Positions 43,268 to 52,150 of a stretch of 64,000 bases of DNA are shown here, in pieces. This DNA is from Desulfovibrionaceae bacterium. GTDB lineage: Bacteria > Desulfobacterota > Desulfovibrionia > Desulfovibrionales > Desulfovibrionaceae. A program made the position numbers and the translations under genes. The notes below the pieces were generated by a model, which saw nothing but the letters and a program-made list of their open reading frames with translations, did no database searches and had not been told where the DNA came from. The DNA is taken from positions 1 through 64,000 of the forward strand of contig WRHY01000002.1 of the NCBI GenBank assembly GCA_009783025.1. The letters are read 5' to 3'. How positions within the stretch are numbered: the stretch's first letter is position 1; each line of letters begins with the position of its first letter.

Positions 43268-43284
43268 AGCATGAATCGTGCCAG
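43268..43284 (-). promoter_or_regulatory. Sigma-54 promoter of the candidate small RNA
   Basis: Minus strand: CTGGCACGATTCATGCT, matching the RpoN consensus YTGGCACGrNNNTTGCW at all but one specified position, with the GG and GC elements at the required spacing (10 bases between). Predicted start 12 bases beyond the GC, at about 43257. A TATAAA just downstream is a weaker sigma-70 alternative. Confidence 0.6.
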
Positions 43285-43392
43285 AACTTGCGAATTTGTG
43301 AGGTAATTTTTTTATTGTTTTATTTTGCAGTGTTATGATGAATATGTACTGTTGTGACAGCAGAGAGGGAATTTGTTGCCTCCTACGAATGA

Positions 43393-43445
43393 GCGCATTC
43401 GCACGTGCATTTTCGCACTGATACCATATATGCGTGCGAATGCGC
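43393..43445. promoter_or_regulatory. Inverted repeats, possible enhancer sites for the sigma-54 promoter
   Basis: GCGCATTCGCACG (43393-43405) and CGTGCGAATGCGC (43433-43445) are perfect inverted copies, with a related GTGCATTTTCGCAC (43405-43418) between them. They lie about 136-188 bases upstream of the predicted RNA start, the usual range for sigma-54 activator binding. They could instead simply form a hairpin or serve the plus-strand gene. Confidence 0.45.
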
Positions 43446-43447
43446 CC

Positions 43448-43570
43448 GCCAGAGCATTTTACCATTGAAACTTTATAGTTGATAAAATGCTCTGGCCTTG
43501 TGAAGCGAAGCGCCACAAGGCCCGCGAGATTGGCGTAGGCGGGCTTTGCCCGCCGTTAAGCGACAATCTC
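43448..43570. repeat. Multi-hairpin repeat element E1
   Basis: Three hairpins: GCCAGAGCATTTTA/TAAAATGCTCTGGC (43448-43496), CCTTGTG/CACAAGG (43496-43520), and a two-level stem with outer GAGATTG/CAATCTC (43526-43532 with 43564-43570) and inner GGCGGGC-TTT-GCCCGCC. The 45-base last unit recurs inverted at 62700-62744. Confidence 0.7.
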
Positions 43571-43616
43571 AAGCGCGAACTGCTATAGAGAAGATGAGAA
43601 TTTCTTTATCGAGATA

Positions 43617-43635
43617 AGAATATAGAGTATATTCT
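43617..43635. promoter_or_regulatory. Palindrome upstream of the cytochrome b-type gene
   Basis: AGAATATA-GAG-TATATTCT, a perfect 8-bp inverted repeat with a 3-base centre, 31 bases before the ATG at 43667. Its position and AT-rich symmetry suggest an operator; no known family is assigned. Confidence 0.4.
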
Positions 43636-43666
43636 CCAGAACGTGTTTTGACCTCGGGAGCCCTGT

Positions 43667-44230
43667 ATGTTTTTTCGCGCTCTGCTTGACCAGCCGGAAC
43701 GCCTGTGGCGTTTCCTCGGCATATTTCAGTCGCCGCCCCTGCGGCTTGCGCATGTGCTGGCGGTTTTCTTTGTTCTGTTGCAACTTGTGAGCGGTGTAGT
43801 GATGGAGATTGGCAGCCTTGCTTCCTGGTACCACATGTGGGCTGGGGCAAACCTGTGTCTGCTTGCCGTTATTTTGCCTGTGTACAGCCTTAGAGCGCGA
43901 GGCCCGCGCCATTTTTATCCCTATCTGTGGGGGGATGTGGCCACTGTAAAGCACGACCTGCGCCAGGCCGTCCACTTCAAGCTGCCTCCTCCCCGGCCTG
44001 GAGGTTTGGGAGCGGTTGTGCAAGGGGTTGGACTGGTTTTTCTCGCTCTGACCGCGTTTTCAGGACTGACCTGGTTCGTGCTTTGGCAGACCGGATCGGC
44101 GCATGCGGAAACCGCACTCACATTTCATAAAACAGGGGGCGTGTTGATTTTCTTCTACGTTGTCGTGCATGGCGGCATGGCTACCCGGCATTTCATCGTC
44201 TGGCAGCGTAACAGCAGGAGGCATGAATAA
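43667..44230 (+). CDS. Cytochrome b-type integral membrane protein
   Basis: A 187-residue protein with four predicted membrane helices (about 25-45, 55-75, 115-140, 155-180). Histidines at helix positions (RLAHVLAVFF, WYHMWAG, LTFHKTGGVLIFFYVVVHGG) fit bis-histidine haem b ligation as in cytochrome b561 and the membrane subunits of hydrogenases or formate dehydrogenases. No partner dehydrogenase is adjacent, so it may serve with a periplasmic c-type cytochrome. Stand-alone gene; comEC follows 66 bases later. Confidence 0.78.
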   Translation: MFFRALLDQPERLWRFLGIFQSPPLRLAHVLAVFFVLLQLVSGVVMEIGSLASWYHMWAGANLCLLAVILPVYSLRARGPRHFYPYLWGDVATVKHDLRQAVHFKLPPPRPGGLGAVVQGVGLVFLALTAFSGLTWFVLWQTGSAHAETALTFHKTGGVLIFFYVVVHGGMATRHFIVWQRNSRRHE

Positions 44231-44296
44231 CCATCAGGGGCGTTTCGCGGCAGTGCCCCGTCTTTCTTCCGACAGCGCTTTGGGCTATGGTGCCCC

Positions 44297-46900
44297 ATGC
44301 CGTTCGCGCTTTATCCCACCTCTCTTTTACGTATTCTGCTTTTTCCAGAGGTTTGCCTGCTGGCTGGTATTGCGGGAATTCTGGCCCAGCGTTTTCCCGG
44401 TCCCGGCCTGGTTCTGCTGGCTCTGGTCTGGCTGCTGGATTTACCCCGTACAGCCTCCTGGACAAGAACCTTTTTCTATCTGTCGGTCTTTTGCTTTGCC
44501 TTTGGCTATGCCGCCTGGCGGACGCCCGCGCCTGAGCCTGTGCCGGACTGGCTGCGCGTGGCCTCCGCTGTTGTGGACGCGCGGGGAAAAGCCGCGCGCC
44601 CTTCCGGAGCGTTGCGCATCCAGGCCAGGGTATTGAGTTGCGATCTGCTGCAAGGGGAGCGGGCCAGAGTTATACTTACGGATGTTTTGCCCGCTGTGTC
44701 CGGGGCGGAGGACACGCCATACCACGGCAAAATCGTGTGGGCCTGGCGCGAGCCCGACTTCATGCCGCTGCCCGGCCAGAAGCTGGAGATCTCGGTCCGC
44801 TTGTCCAAAGTGCGCAGCCTCACCAATCCCGGCGCCTGGGATACTGAAGGGTATTGGCGCGATCGCGGGGTATGGTTCAGGGCCTCAAGTGGGGACAAAA
44901 CAAAGGCGGTGATCCTGGAAGACGGCGGTTTGCTGTCCCGCCTGCGCCGCGATCTGCGTGAACGTTTTTACGCCGTTTTGCCGCGCGAGGAGATAAGCGA
45001 AGGCTCGCGCATCATTCAGGCCGCGGCCATACTCCCGGCCATGGTGTTCGCGGATCGTTCGCGCATCAGCCACGAGCAGGGCGATCTGTTTGCCAAATCC
45101 ACTTTGGGCCACAGTCTGGCGCTTTCCGGGCTGCATCTGGGCTTTGCCGTGCTGGCCGGTTTTGCTCTGGCCTATGTGGCGGGCCTCCTGTACCCCCGGC
45201 TATGGCTGCACATAGCCCGGCCTTCTCTGGCCATGCTGTTTTCTTTGCCCTTTGCGCTTCTGTATCTCTGGTTGGGACAGATGCCGGTTTCCCTGGTCCG
45301 GGCAGCCTGTATGCTCGCCTTCTGGAGCCTGCTGGTCTTTCTGAAGCGCCCGCGTGTGCTGCTGGACGGATTGTTCGCGGCCCTGGCCGTTATACTTGCT
45401 GTTGACCCGTTGGCCCTGTTCGACATCGGCCTTCAGCTTTCGGCCTTGTCCGTGGCCGCCATTGCCCTATGCCTGCCGGAATTGTTTCAACTGTCGACCC
45501 GCTTCTTTCCCTTGCGGCGCTATCCGGGGGTCAGCGGTAAAATCCTGCGCGGCGGTTTTATCACGCTCGGAATATCCTTCAGTATTCAGGTTTTTCTGTT
45601 GCCTTTGATAGCCCATATCTTCGGCTTCTCGGGGCTGCTCTTCCCGCTGAACCTGATCTGGCTGCCGGTGCTCGGCAGTGTCGTGCTGCCTCTGTCTTTT
45701 GCCGGGCTTTTTCTCATCGCCCTTGGAGCGGATACGCTGGCCTCGTTCGTTTTATATCTCGCGGTTCTGCCGTGTGAAGCGCTCATGGCCCTGCTGCTCG
45801 CCCTGGATAAAGCCGGACTGCTGCTGGCTCCGGTTATGCCCCGGCCGCACTGGTTGAGCGCTGCCGGGTATTGGTTGCTGCTTTCGCTTCTTCCCGGTTT
45901 TTTGCGGCGCATCCCCAGGCGCGAGTTCCGCTCCGGCGACGGGCAGGGCGCTTTGTCCGGTTACGCGGCCTTTGTTGTGTGTGGTCTTGTCATGCTCATG
46001 GCGCCGGTTGGGCAGGCCTGGTTCGAGAATACGCGGCCCGGCGTGCGCCTGCGCTTGCTGGATGTGGGGCAGGGGCAGGCGGTACTGCTGGAATGGACTG
46101 GCCTTGGCGGGGATCGTGAAGCCGGGCGGGTTCTGATAGACGGCGGCGGGTTTACCGTGGGCAGTTTTGACGTGGGGCGCTCGGTGGTCAGTCCTGTACT
46201 GACCAGGAACGCCCTGCCCCGGCTGGATATGGCCATAGCCACGCATCCGGACGCGGATCACATCGCCGGTCTGTTCTTTATTTTGCGGCACTTTGCCGTG
46301 GGCCATTATTACAGCAACGGGGACCCGCCTCTGTCTCCCTTGGCCGAACGGGAACAGGAAGCGCTGGCGCGGCGGGGCCTGGACAAGGAGGTGCTGTGCG
46401 CCGGTGATCGCCTGGAACTCGCGCGGGATTTGTATCTGGAGGTTTTGTGGCCGCCGCATGCCGAGCAGCGGGCTTTGCTGCCGCAGGGGGCAAAAAGGGA
46501 CCGTGCCAACAACGCGTCTCTAGTGTTACGTTTGACATGGCATGGCGTCCCCCTGCTCCTGGCGTGCGGTGACGCTCAAATTGCCGCTCTGCGAGGGCTG
46601 CTGCAAATTCAGGACAGTGCCGGGCTCGGCGCACAGGTCCTGATACTGCCCCACCACGGTTCGGCTGGCAGTCTTGTTCCGGAATTTTACCGGGCGGTCA
46701 GCCCACAACTGGCTCTGGTCAGTTGCGGCTACGGCAACTACTGGGGTTTCCCGGCGCCTGCTGTGGTTTCGGCTTTGGAAGCGTTGGACATACCGTTACG
46801 CAGTACGGCGGAATTCGGGCAAATTGCCGTGCATTGGACGGATCCGGGCGCGGAACCTGAAATTTCTTTTGCCCGTCTGGAGGGATATTCAGATGATTAG
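44297..46900 (+). CDS. comEC: DNA internalisation competence protein ComEC/Rec2
   Basis: An 867-residue inner-membrane channel protein for uptake of single-stranded DNA. The N-terminal DUF4131 region has membrane helices and an OB-like segment (LRIQARVLSCDLLQGERARVILTD). The Competence domain, about 240-510, has multiple helices with the typical HSLALSGLHLGFAVLAG. The C-terminal metallo-beta-lactamase domain, about 570-860, has LRLLDVGQGQAVLLEW, ATHPDADHIAGLF and LPHHGS. Length and domain order are complete. No other competence genes are nearby. Confidence 0.93.
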   Translation: MPFALYPTSLLRILLFPEVCLLAGIAGILAQRFPGPGLVLLALVWLLDLPRTASWTRTFFYLSVFCFAFGYAAWRTPAPEPVPDWLRVASAVVDARGKAARPSGALRIQARVLSCDLLQGERARVILTDVLPAVSGAEDTPYHGKIVWAWREPDFMPLPGQKLEISVRLSKVRSLTNPGAWDTEGYWRDRGVWFRASSGDKTKAVILEDGGLLSRLRRDLRERFYAVLPREEISEGSRIIQAAAILPAMVFADRSRISHEQGDLFAKSTLGHSLALSGLHLGFAVLAGFALAYVAGLLYPRLWLHIARPSLAMLFSLPFALLYLWLGQMPVSLVRAACMLAFWSLLVFLKRPRVLLDGLFAALAVILAVDPLALFDIGLQLSALSVAAIALCLPELFQLSTRFFPLRRYPGVSGKILRGGFITLGISFSIQVFLLPLIAHIFGFSGLLFPLNLIWLPVLGSVVLPLSFAGLFLIALGADTLASFVLYLAVLPCEALMALLLALDKAGLLLAPVMPRPHWLSAAGYWLLLSLLPGFLRRIPRREFRSGDGQGALSGYAAFVVCGLVMLMAPVGQAWFENTRPGVRLRLLDVGQGQAVLLEWTGLGGDREAGRVLIDGGGFTVGSFDVGRSVVSPVLTRNALPRLDMAIATHPDADHIAGLFFILRHFAVGHYYSNGDPPLSPLAEREQEALARRGLDKEVLCAGDRLELARDLYLEVLWPPHAEQRALLPQGAKRDRANNASLVLRLTWHGVPLLLACGDAQIAALRGLLQIQDSAGLGAQVLILPHHGSAGSLVPEFYRAVSPQLALVSCGYGNYWGFPAPAVVSALEALDIPLRSTAEFGQIAVHWTDPGAEPEISFARLEGYSDD

Positions 46901-46980
46901 TGTCAGACTGAGGGGACTCAAACCAGCGGCTCAAAGGTCTCCATACAACACGAGCCACACCCTCAGACTCCCCTCATACC

Positions 46981-47063
46981 CTGAAAACAGCGAAGCTGTT
47001 TTCAGGAATGCCGGGTCCAGGGCCGGCTAGGCCCTGGCGGGGTGGAGGGGCAGAGCCCCTCCA
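46981..47063. repeat. Triple-hairpin intergenic element (family C, copy 2)
   Basis: CTGAAAACAGC-GAA-GCTGTTTTCAG (46981-47005), then CCAGGGCC/GGCCCTGG and GGAGGGGC-AGA-GCCCCTCC. It resembles the element at the window start. It lies between convergent comEC and the acidic-protein gene. Confidence 0.65.
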
Positions 47064-47072
47064 AAGCGAAGT

Positions 47073-48338
47073 CTAAAACCCGGCCTCCAGAAGCGCCGCC
47101 AGCTCTTCCCGAATGATTTTTGCCGCGGCTTCGGCCGCAAGCTTTTCGATGTTCGCGTACATCTCGCCCTGCCGGTGCTCCAGCGAAGCCATCCTGCTGT
47201 CCAGATTGTGCAGGGTCAGTTCCATATCCTCAATTTTCGCCTCAAGGGCGGAAGGACCGGGAGTGTCGACCGGGCGCAGGGCGGCAAGATCGCGGCGCAG
47301 GGCATCCATGTCCATGCGTAAGGAAGCCAATTCCGAACCGGACGCCGGGACAGACCCGGCGGCAGTTTCCGGCGGTGTACCGGTTTGAGATTCCGGGCCG
47401 TTTTCAGAGGCAACGGCGGAAGCTCCTGCCGGTGCGGGACCGGAAGCCGGCGCTGAGGCCAGCATGTCGTCAAGCAAGGCATCAAGCTCGTTGAGATCCA
47501 CCTCATCAAAGCGCGGGCCGGCCGGGGCGTCCAAAGAGGCCTCCACCAGTGCGGGCAAGACATCCTCTTCCGTGATTACCGGCATATCCTCTGCGGCGGT
47601 CTGTGCGGGTTCTTCACTCTCCGGTTCAGCCGGAAGGCTCGGCTCGAGCATGCGTTCCATGTCCAGTGATTCCGAGGCAATGTCCCCGACTGCCGTGTCC
47701 AGGGAAAAGGCGTCTTCTTCTTCCGGCATTTCCGTTTCTGGAAACTCCTCAACCGCAACCTCGGAATCGGCCGCGTTAATATCCGGCGGGAGTCCCTCCA
47801 GATCAACGGGTGTTGTTTCCGGAAGCGGAGCACTTGCGGGGACGGGAGTGGAAAAGTGGTCATCCAGGCCGAGTTCGGACAGCAAATCCTCTTCTGACGG
47901 AGGCGCAACGGGTACGGCGCTGCTTTTAGCCACGGGAACGGCGTCCAGATCCGGCATATCGTCGGCTGGCGGCAGGTCCGGCGCATCAGCATTTTCCACA
48001 GAAGGGGAGGGTTGCGTCGGCGCGCCAAGGGCATTCAGGATGTCATCAAGATCATCCATGCTGGGCATGTCAAGGCTTTCGTCCGGGTCCACTTCGTGAT
48101 CCACGGGAGTCGGATCGGGAAAAGGCTGATCGTTCTCTTCCGCGGCCTTGGCCTGTTCCGCCTTGGACAGCGTATCGAGCATGGATTCGAGATCCGCGCT
48201 GAAGTCTTCGTCCGCGTCAGACGCCTTGGATACGACCTTGCCCGGCTTAACGACTTCAAGCAGGTCTACAATTTCGTCGTCCGCCTCAGCAGAATCGGTT
48301 TCAAGAGCCAAGTTCAGCCCGTGTTCATCTTTTGCCAT
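47073..48338 (-). CDS. Acidic low-complexity protein with C-terminal coiled coil
   Basis: A 421-residue protein without a signal peptide or membrane segment. Most of it is strongly acidic and disordered (D/E/A/P/S-rich, with repeated 'DLDDIL', 'LDALLDDML', 'LLSELGL' short helices at about 95, 150 and 290). The last ~80 residues form a coiled coil (ASLRMDMDALRRDLAALRPV ... LEAKIEDMELTLHNLDSRMASLEHRQGEMYANIEKLAAE). Family unknown to me; architecture suggests a cytoplasmic scaffold whose short motifs recruit partners. Stand-alone, with GAACA-type leader only. Confidence 0.75.
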   Translation of the reverse strand: MAKDEHGLNLALETDSAEADDEIVDLLEVVKPGKVVSKASDADEDFSADLESMLDTLSKAEQAKAAEENDQPFPDPTPVDHEVDPDESLDMPSMDDLDDILNALGAPTQPSPSVENADAPDLPPADDMPDLDAVPVAKSSAVPVAPPSEEDLLSELGLDDHFSTPVPASAPLPETTPVDLEGLPPDINAADSEVAVEEFPETEMPEEEDAFSLDTAVGDIASESLDMERMLEPSLPAEPESEEPAQTAAEDMPVITEEDVLPALVEASLDAPAGPRFDEVDLNELDALLDDMLASAPASGPAPAGASAVASENGPESQTGTPPETAAGSVPASGSELASLRMDMDALRRDLAALRPVDTPGPSALEAKIEDMELTLHNLDSRMASLEHRQGEMYANIEKLAAEAAAKIIREELAALLEAGF

Positions 48339-48485
48339 TGAACGGTCCGATGTGGGTTGCGGCCTGTCGGCCCGGAAGAAACAAGCCCTCTGAAAATGGT
48401 AAAATGCTGTAAGTCGTTCGCAGAATAACCATACCTTGATGTTTATGGCAAGTCCGCTTTACGGGCAATACACGATAAAATGCAA

Positions 48486-48530
48486 AAAAAGCAGCCGGTA
48501 ACTCCGCAAAAGGATTACCGGCTGCTTTTT
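48486..48530 (-). terminator. Intrinsic terminator after cytochrome c3
   Basis: A 16-bp stem (48486-48501 with 48515-48530) containing GCAGCCGGTAA/TTACCGGCTGC; on the minus strand it is followed by TTTTTTT. It closes the cytochrome c3 transcript. Confidence 0.85.
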
Positions 48531-48561
48531 ATCATATTTTTTCTGAGGCTGTCGCTCTATC

Positions 48562-48960
48562 CTACGGGTGGCACACGGACTTGGCGCAACCGGCCAGTTG
48601 CTTTTTCTTTTCCTTGTCGTCGCCCGCGAGTTTTTCATGGCAACTGAGGCAGCTTGGGAACTTGTTGTCTTTTTTCTTGTGTATGGCCTGGTTATAAGAG
48701 TGGATACTCTTGTCCGCCGTTCCGGTGATGTCGTGGCAGCCCGCGGTGCCACAGGCGCGGAACTCTTCTTTGCCGTCCACAGGGTGGTGGCATTCGACAC
48801 AGGTAACAGTGGCGTGGGTACTGTGGTTGAAGATGACTTCCTTTTTGCCGCTTTTGTTCATCTTGATGCCGTCGGCGGGAACATCGGGCTGCGCGGCGAC
48901 AGCCGGCAGGACAAGGGCCGCCGTCATACAGAAGATGGCCAGCATGAGCAGTCTTTTCAT
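48562..48960 (-). CDS. Tetrahaem type I cytochrome c3
   Basis: Periplasmic electron carrier between hydrogenases or formate dehydrogenases and membrane complexes, a hallmark of Desulfovibrio. A 132-residue precursor with signal peptide MKRLLMLAIFCMTAALVLPAVAA. Four c-haem sites alternate in spacing: CVECHH (CX2CH), CGTAGCH (CX4CH), CLSCH (CX2CH) and CAKSVCH (CX4CH), exactly the type I pattern. Lysine-rich surface near haem 4 (KKKDNK, DDKEKKKQ) is the docking face. The gene is monocistronic, with a terminator immediately downstream and about 296 bases of leader region. Confidence 0.96.
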   Translation of the reverse strand: MKRLLMLAIFCMTAALVLPAVAAQPDVPADGIKMNKSGKKEVIFNHSTHATVTCVECHHPVDGKEEFRACGTAGCHDITGTADKSIHSYNQAIHKKKDNKFPSCLSCHEKLAGDDKEKKKQLAGCAKSVCHP

Positions 48961-49256
48961 AAGCCGGATTCCTCCTTAAAAAGTGGGTCAGATAGAGTTC
49001 GCTAAGTCCTATCCCTTGCAGGACAGGGGTGTCAAGGAGGATGATCGAAAAAAGCTTGTCGCAAAAAAAATGAAAACGATTACCGTGCTGTGTTTCTTCA
49101 CCTATTGGACGTATTATTTTTTTCTCCTGTTGGAATGTGGTTTTTTCTGTTCCCGCCTTGCACTTGAGGGGGGAATCTTTTATTATTCAGCCAAAACTCA
49201 CGTCCTGGAGTCCTGTCGCGGCTTCAAGCCTGAGAACGGAAGCGAGGATCGGCAAC

Positions 49257-49697
49257 ATGGCCAAACGGAAGCTGGAGTTTGTCACGCGGCTGACGCGGGA
49301 AGATGTCGCGGGACTGGTTGAAGCCCTTGTGGAGGGCCTGAAAGACGGTGTGCTCAAAGTGCAGAAGAGCGGAGAGACCCTTGCGCTCGAAGTGCCGCGC
49401 GTGGTTGACCTGGAGATAGAGGCGGCGATCAGTGACGAGCGGGCCGAGTTTGCCATAGAAGTGTCCTGGCGTACCAACCGGGCGGAAAATCCCGATACGG
49501 CTCCCGGAGGCGCTGGTGACTGCGCCTGTAGCGAAAAAGAAGATGAACGGGCCAGGGAGATGTTGGCTCGTGCCGCGCGGCAGCTTGACGCTTCCGCGAA
49601 AAAAGCTGCCGGAACCATGAAAAAAGTCGCTACGGCAAAGAAAAAAACGACAGCCGGAGCGAAAAGTAAAAATCCCGCTACAAAATCGCGTACATGA
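49257..49697 (+). CDS. Amphi-Trp domain protein
   Basis: A 146-residue protein. Residues 1-75 are the amphi-Trp domain (KLEFVTRLTREDVAGLVEALVEGLKDGVLKVQKSGETLALEVPRVVDLEIEAAISDERAEFAIEVSW), a small domain of unknown function named for its tryptophan. The C-terminal third is an alanine/lysine-rich basic tail (KKAAGTMKKVATAKKKTTAGAK), which suggests nucleic-acid binding. The ATG at 49257 (MAKRK) follows GCGAGG and begins the domain. The stop overlaps the gluQ start by four bases (ATGA), so the two are co-translated. Confidence 0.85.
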   Translation: MAKRKLEFVTRLTREDVAGLVEALVEGLKDGVLKVQKSGETLALEVPRVVDLEIEAAISDERAEFAIEVSWRTNRAENPDTAPGGAGDCACSEKEDERAREMLARAARQLDASAKKAAGTMKKVATAKKKTTAGAKSKNPATKSRT

Positions 49698-50722
49698 TAT
49701 CACATTCACTTCCGGCCGTGCGCGGCAGGCTGGCTCCGAGCCCCACGGGCAGGCTGCATCTGGGGAATGCCTACGCTTTCCTTGCGGCATGGCTGCGGAC
49801 GCGCTCTCAGGGCGGCACGCTTATCCTGCGCCTGGAAGACATTGATCCCGAGCGTTCACGGGAAAGTTTCGCCGAAGGAATTTACGAAGATCTTGCCTGG
49901 CTTGGCCTCACCTGGGATGAGGGACCTGATCAGGAGGGTTCCTTTGGTCCTTATGCGCAGAGTCGCCGCCTGGATCGCTATTCCGCCCTGCTGGATGACC
50001 TGCAGCGCCGGGGCCTTGCCTACCCCTGTTATTGTACCCGCAAAGAACTGCGCCTGCTGGCTTCGGCCCCGCACATCGGCGATGAAGGCGTGCCGTATCC
50101 GGGCACATGCCGGGCCTTGTCTTCCGGTGCGCGTCTGGAGTATGAAGACAGCAGCCGCAAAGCCTCGCTCCGGCTCAATATCCAAGCCTCGCTGGCCGCC
50201 TTGCGGACCGGAGAGGATGAAGATGTACACGCGCTCATGGCCTTCCGCGATGCCGTGCTTGGCCCCCAAGCCGTTGCAACGGCAACCTGGGGCGGCGATT
50301 TCGCCCTGCGCCGCTCCGACGGAGTGGTCGCCTATCAGCTTGCGGTGGCGGCTGATGACGCTGCCATGGGCGTGACCGAGGTTGTGCGCGGAGATGACCT
50401 GGCGCCGTCCACTCCACGCCAGATACTGTTGTTACGGCTTATGGGAGCCGCACCGCCCTTGTATGCCCACCTGCCTCTTTTGTGTGACGCTTCAGGGGAA
50501 CGTCTGGCCAAGCGGCACCAGGGGCTTGAAATTGCGGCTCTGCGGCGAAACGGCATAGGCCCGGAAGCGATCATCGGCTATTTGGGCTATCTGGCCGGAT
50601 GGCAGGCAAAGGCGCAGCCTGCCGAACCGTCGGATTTGCTTTCCGGATTCTCTCTGGCTACTCTTATGGGGCGTCAGATGCGGTTGCCGCCGGATCCGTT
50701 GCGTGTGATTGCGGCTGTGTAA
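49694..50722 (+). CDS. gluQ: Glutamyl-Q tRNA(Asp) synthetase
   Basis: Truncated paralogue of glutamyl-tRNA synthetase that attaches glutamate to queuosine at the wobble position of tRNA-Asp. A 342-residue catalytic core without the anticodon-binding domain: HIGH-equivalent APSPTGRLHLGNAYAFL, zinc-type cysteines in YPCYCTRKEL and YPGTCRAL, and KMSKS-equivalent ERLAKRH. VVRGDDLAPSTPRQILL is also diagnostic. The GluQ class is about 300 residues, so this one is slightly long at the C-terminus. Confidence 0.93.
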   Translation: MISHSLPAVRGRLAPSPTGRLHLGNAYAFLAAWLRTRSQGGTLILRLEDIDPERSRESFAEGIYEDLAWLGLTWDEGPDQEGSFGPYAQSRRLDRYSALLDDLQRRGLAYPCYCTRKELRLLASAPHIGDEGVPYPGTCRALSSGARLEYEDSSRKASLRLNIQASLAALRTGEDEDVHALMAFRDAVLGPQAVATATWGGDFALRRSDGVVAYQLAVAADDAAMGVTEVVRGDDLAPSTPRQILLLRLMGAAPPLYAHLPLLCDASGERLAKRHQGLEIAALRRNGIGPEAIIGYLGYLAGWQAKAQPAEPSDLLSGFSLATLMGRQMRLPPDPLRVIAAV

Positions 50723-50761
50723 CCATTCCCTTACATCCACTAACAATAAGGCACACCACCT

Positions 50762-51904
50762 ATGCAACACCGGGTATATTTCATAGAGGGCGACGGCATC
50801 GGGACTGAAATCTGGCAGGCGGCGCGTCCGGTTCTGGACGCGGCGCTTGCCAAAGCCTATGGCGGTGAGCAAGGCATAGACTGGCAGGAGTTGCTTGCCG
50901 GTGAAAAGGCTCTGCGGGAAACAGGAGAGCTTTTGCCTGAAGCCACGCTGTCCGCATTGAAGAGCGCTTCTCTGGCCATCAAAGGGCCTTTGGGCACGCC
51001 TGTGGGCAAGGGTTTCCGCAGTCTGAACGTAACCTTGCGTCAGACCCTGGACCTGTACGCCTGTATCCGCCCGGTACGGTACTTTCCGGGCATAGCCTCC
51101 CCGCTCAAGCACCCGGAATACGTTGATATGGTTGTTTTCCGGGAGAACACGGAAGATCTCTATCTGGGCATTGAATATAAAAGCGGCACGCCGGAGGCGC
51201 GGAAGCTCCTGGCTTTTCTGCGCGATGAAATGGGTGTCGGCGTAAGCCTGGATGCGGGCATCGGCCTCAAGCCCATGACGGAGAAAGGTTCAAAACGTCT
51301 GGTTCGCAAAGCCATTGCCTTTGCCCGGGATCGCGGCCGCAGCAGTGTGACCCTGATGCATAAGGGCAATATTATGAAATTTACTGAAGGCGCGTTCCGG
51401 GAGTGGGGGTACGAGGTCGCTCGCGCGGAGTTTGCCGATGTCAGTTGTTTGGAAAACGATATTCAGCCGGGCAAGATAGTAATAAAAGACCGCATCGCCG
51501 ATGCCCTGTTCCAGGAAGTGCTTTTGCACCCGCGTGAGTATAGCGTCATTGCCACGCCCAATTTAAACGGCGACTATATTTCGGACGCTCTGGCCGCCCA
51601 GGTGGGCGGGCTCGGCATGGCTCCGGGCGTGAACATGTCCGACAGTCTGGCCTTTTTCGAGGCAACCCACGGCACGGCGCCCGCCATCGCGGGACAGGAT
51701 AAAGCCAATCCGTGCAGCTTCATTCTTTCGGCAGCCATGATGTTCGAGCACATGGGCCTGCCGGATGCCGCGGCGTTGATTCATAAAGCAGTGGATAAGG
51801 TCATTGCGGATAAAACCGTGACCGGCGACCTGGCCGGGCAAATGGACCATGCCACTCAGGTAGGGTGTCGGCGCTTTGCGGAACTGCTGGGCGAGGCGCT
51901 GTAA
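50762..51904 (+). CDS. icd: Isocitrate dehydrogenase
   Basis: Oxidative decarboxylation of isocitrate to 2-oxoglutarate. A 380-residue chain of the short bacterial/archaeal class. Substrate-binding segment SLNVTLRQTLDLYACIRPVRYFPGI and VVFRENTEDLYLGIEYKSG carry the Ser/Arg and Tyr ligands. HKGNIMKFTEGAFREWGYEVA holds the active-site Lys. The cofactor loop ATHGTAPAIAGQDKANP resembles NADP-linked enzymes, but specificity is not certain. It starts after AATAAGGCACACC, and two hairpins follow. Confidence 0.93.
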   Translation: MQHRVYFIEGDGIGTEIWQAARPVLDAALAKAYGGEQGIDWQELLAGEKALRETGELLPEATLSALKSASLAIKGPLGTPVGKGFRSLNVTLRQTLDLYACIRPVRYFPGIASPLKHPEYVDMVVFRENTEDLYLGIEYKSGTPEARKLLAFLRDEMGVGVSLDAGIGLKPMTEKGSKRLVRKAIAFARDRGRSSVTLMHKGNIMKFTEGAFREWGYEVARAEFADVSCLENDIQPGKIVIKDRIADALFQEVLLHPREYSVIATPNLNGDYISDALAAQVGGLGMAPGVNMSDSLAFFEATHGTAPAIAGQDKANPCSFILSAAMMFEHMGLPDAAALIHKAVDKVIADKTVTGDLAGQMDHATQVGCRRFAELLGEAL

Positions 51905-51919
51905 ACAGAGTCTTTTTGC

Positions 51920-51973
51920 AGAGCGGATCAGCCTTAGAGCGACTGATCCGCTCTCACCCGTTCTAATACGGGT
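51920..51973 (+). terminator. Two hairpins after icd
   Basis: AGAGCGGATCAG/CTGATCCGCTCT (51920-51954, 12-bp stem, no T-run), then ACCCGT-TCTAAT-ACGGGT followed by TTTT (51956-51977). The second resembles an intrinsic terminator. Confidence 0.7.
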
Positions 51974-52150
51974 TTTCCGTAGGGATATCGGGATCGGGCG
52001 AGGGTGAAGTCCAAGCGGATGTTCTCGAGTTCTTATTCGAAATATCCGCTGAGGAAGCGCAGCCCGCACTATGGATTGCCATGCTGAAGAGTATGCAGAT
52101 ATAAATAATGCGATTTGCAATAGACATATTTGACTCCTGAATATAGAGTA

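Larger units (their letters stand above)
42807..43666. other. 860-base gene-free region rich in RNA/DNA structure
   Basis: Between divergent def and the cytochrome b-type gene. From left to right it holds palindromic element B1, the candidate C-rich RNA, its sigma-54 promoter, inverted repeats, element E1 and a 19-base palindrome near the cytochrome gene (all listed separately). The 144-codon minus-strand reading frame across 43082-43516 is not a gene. Confidence 0.7.

Noticed and set aside
43082..43516. A 144-codon minus-strand reading frame across the structured region upstream of def
   Set aside because: It runs through the candidate RNA's hairpins and repeat E1, has no ribosome site, and its composition reflects the repeated TCCCCCT motif rather than a protein.
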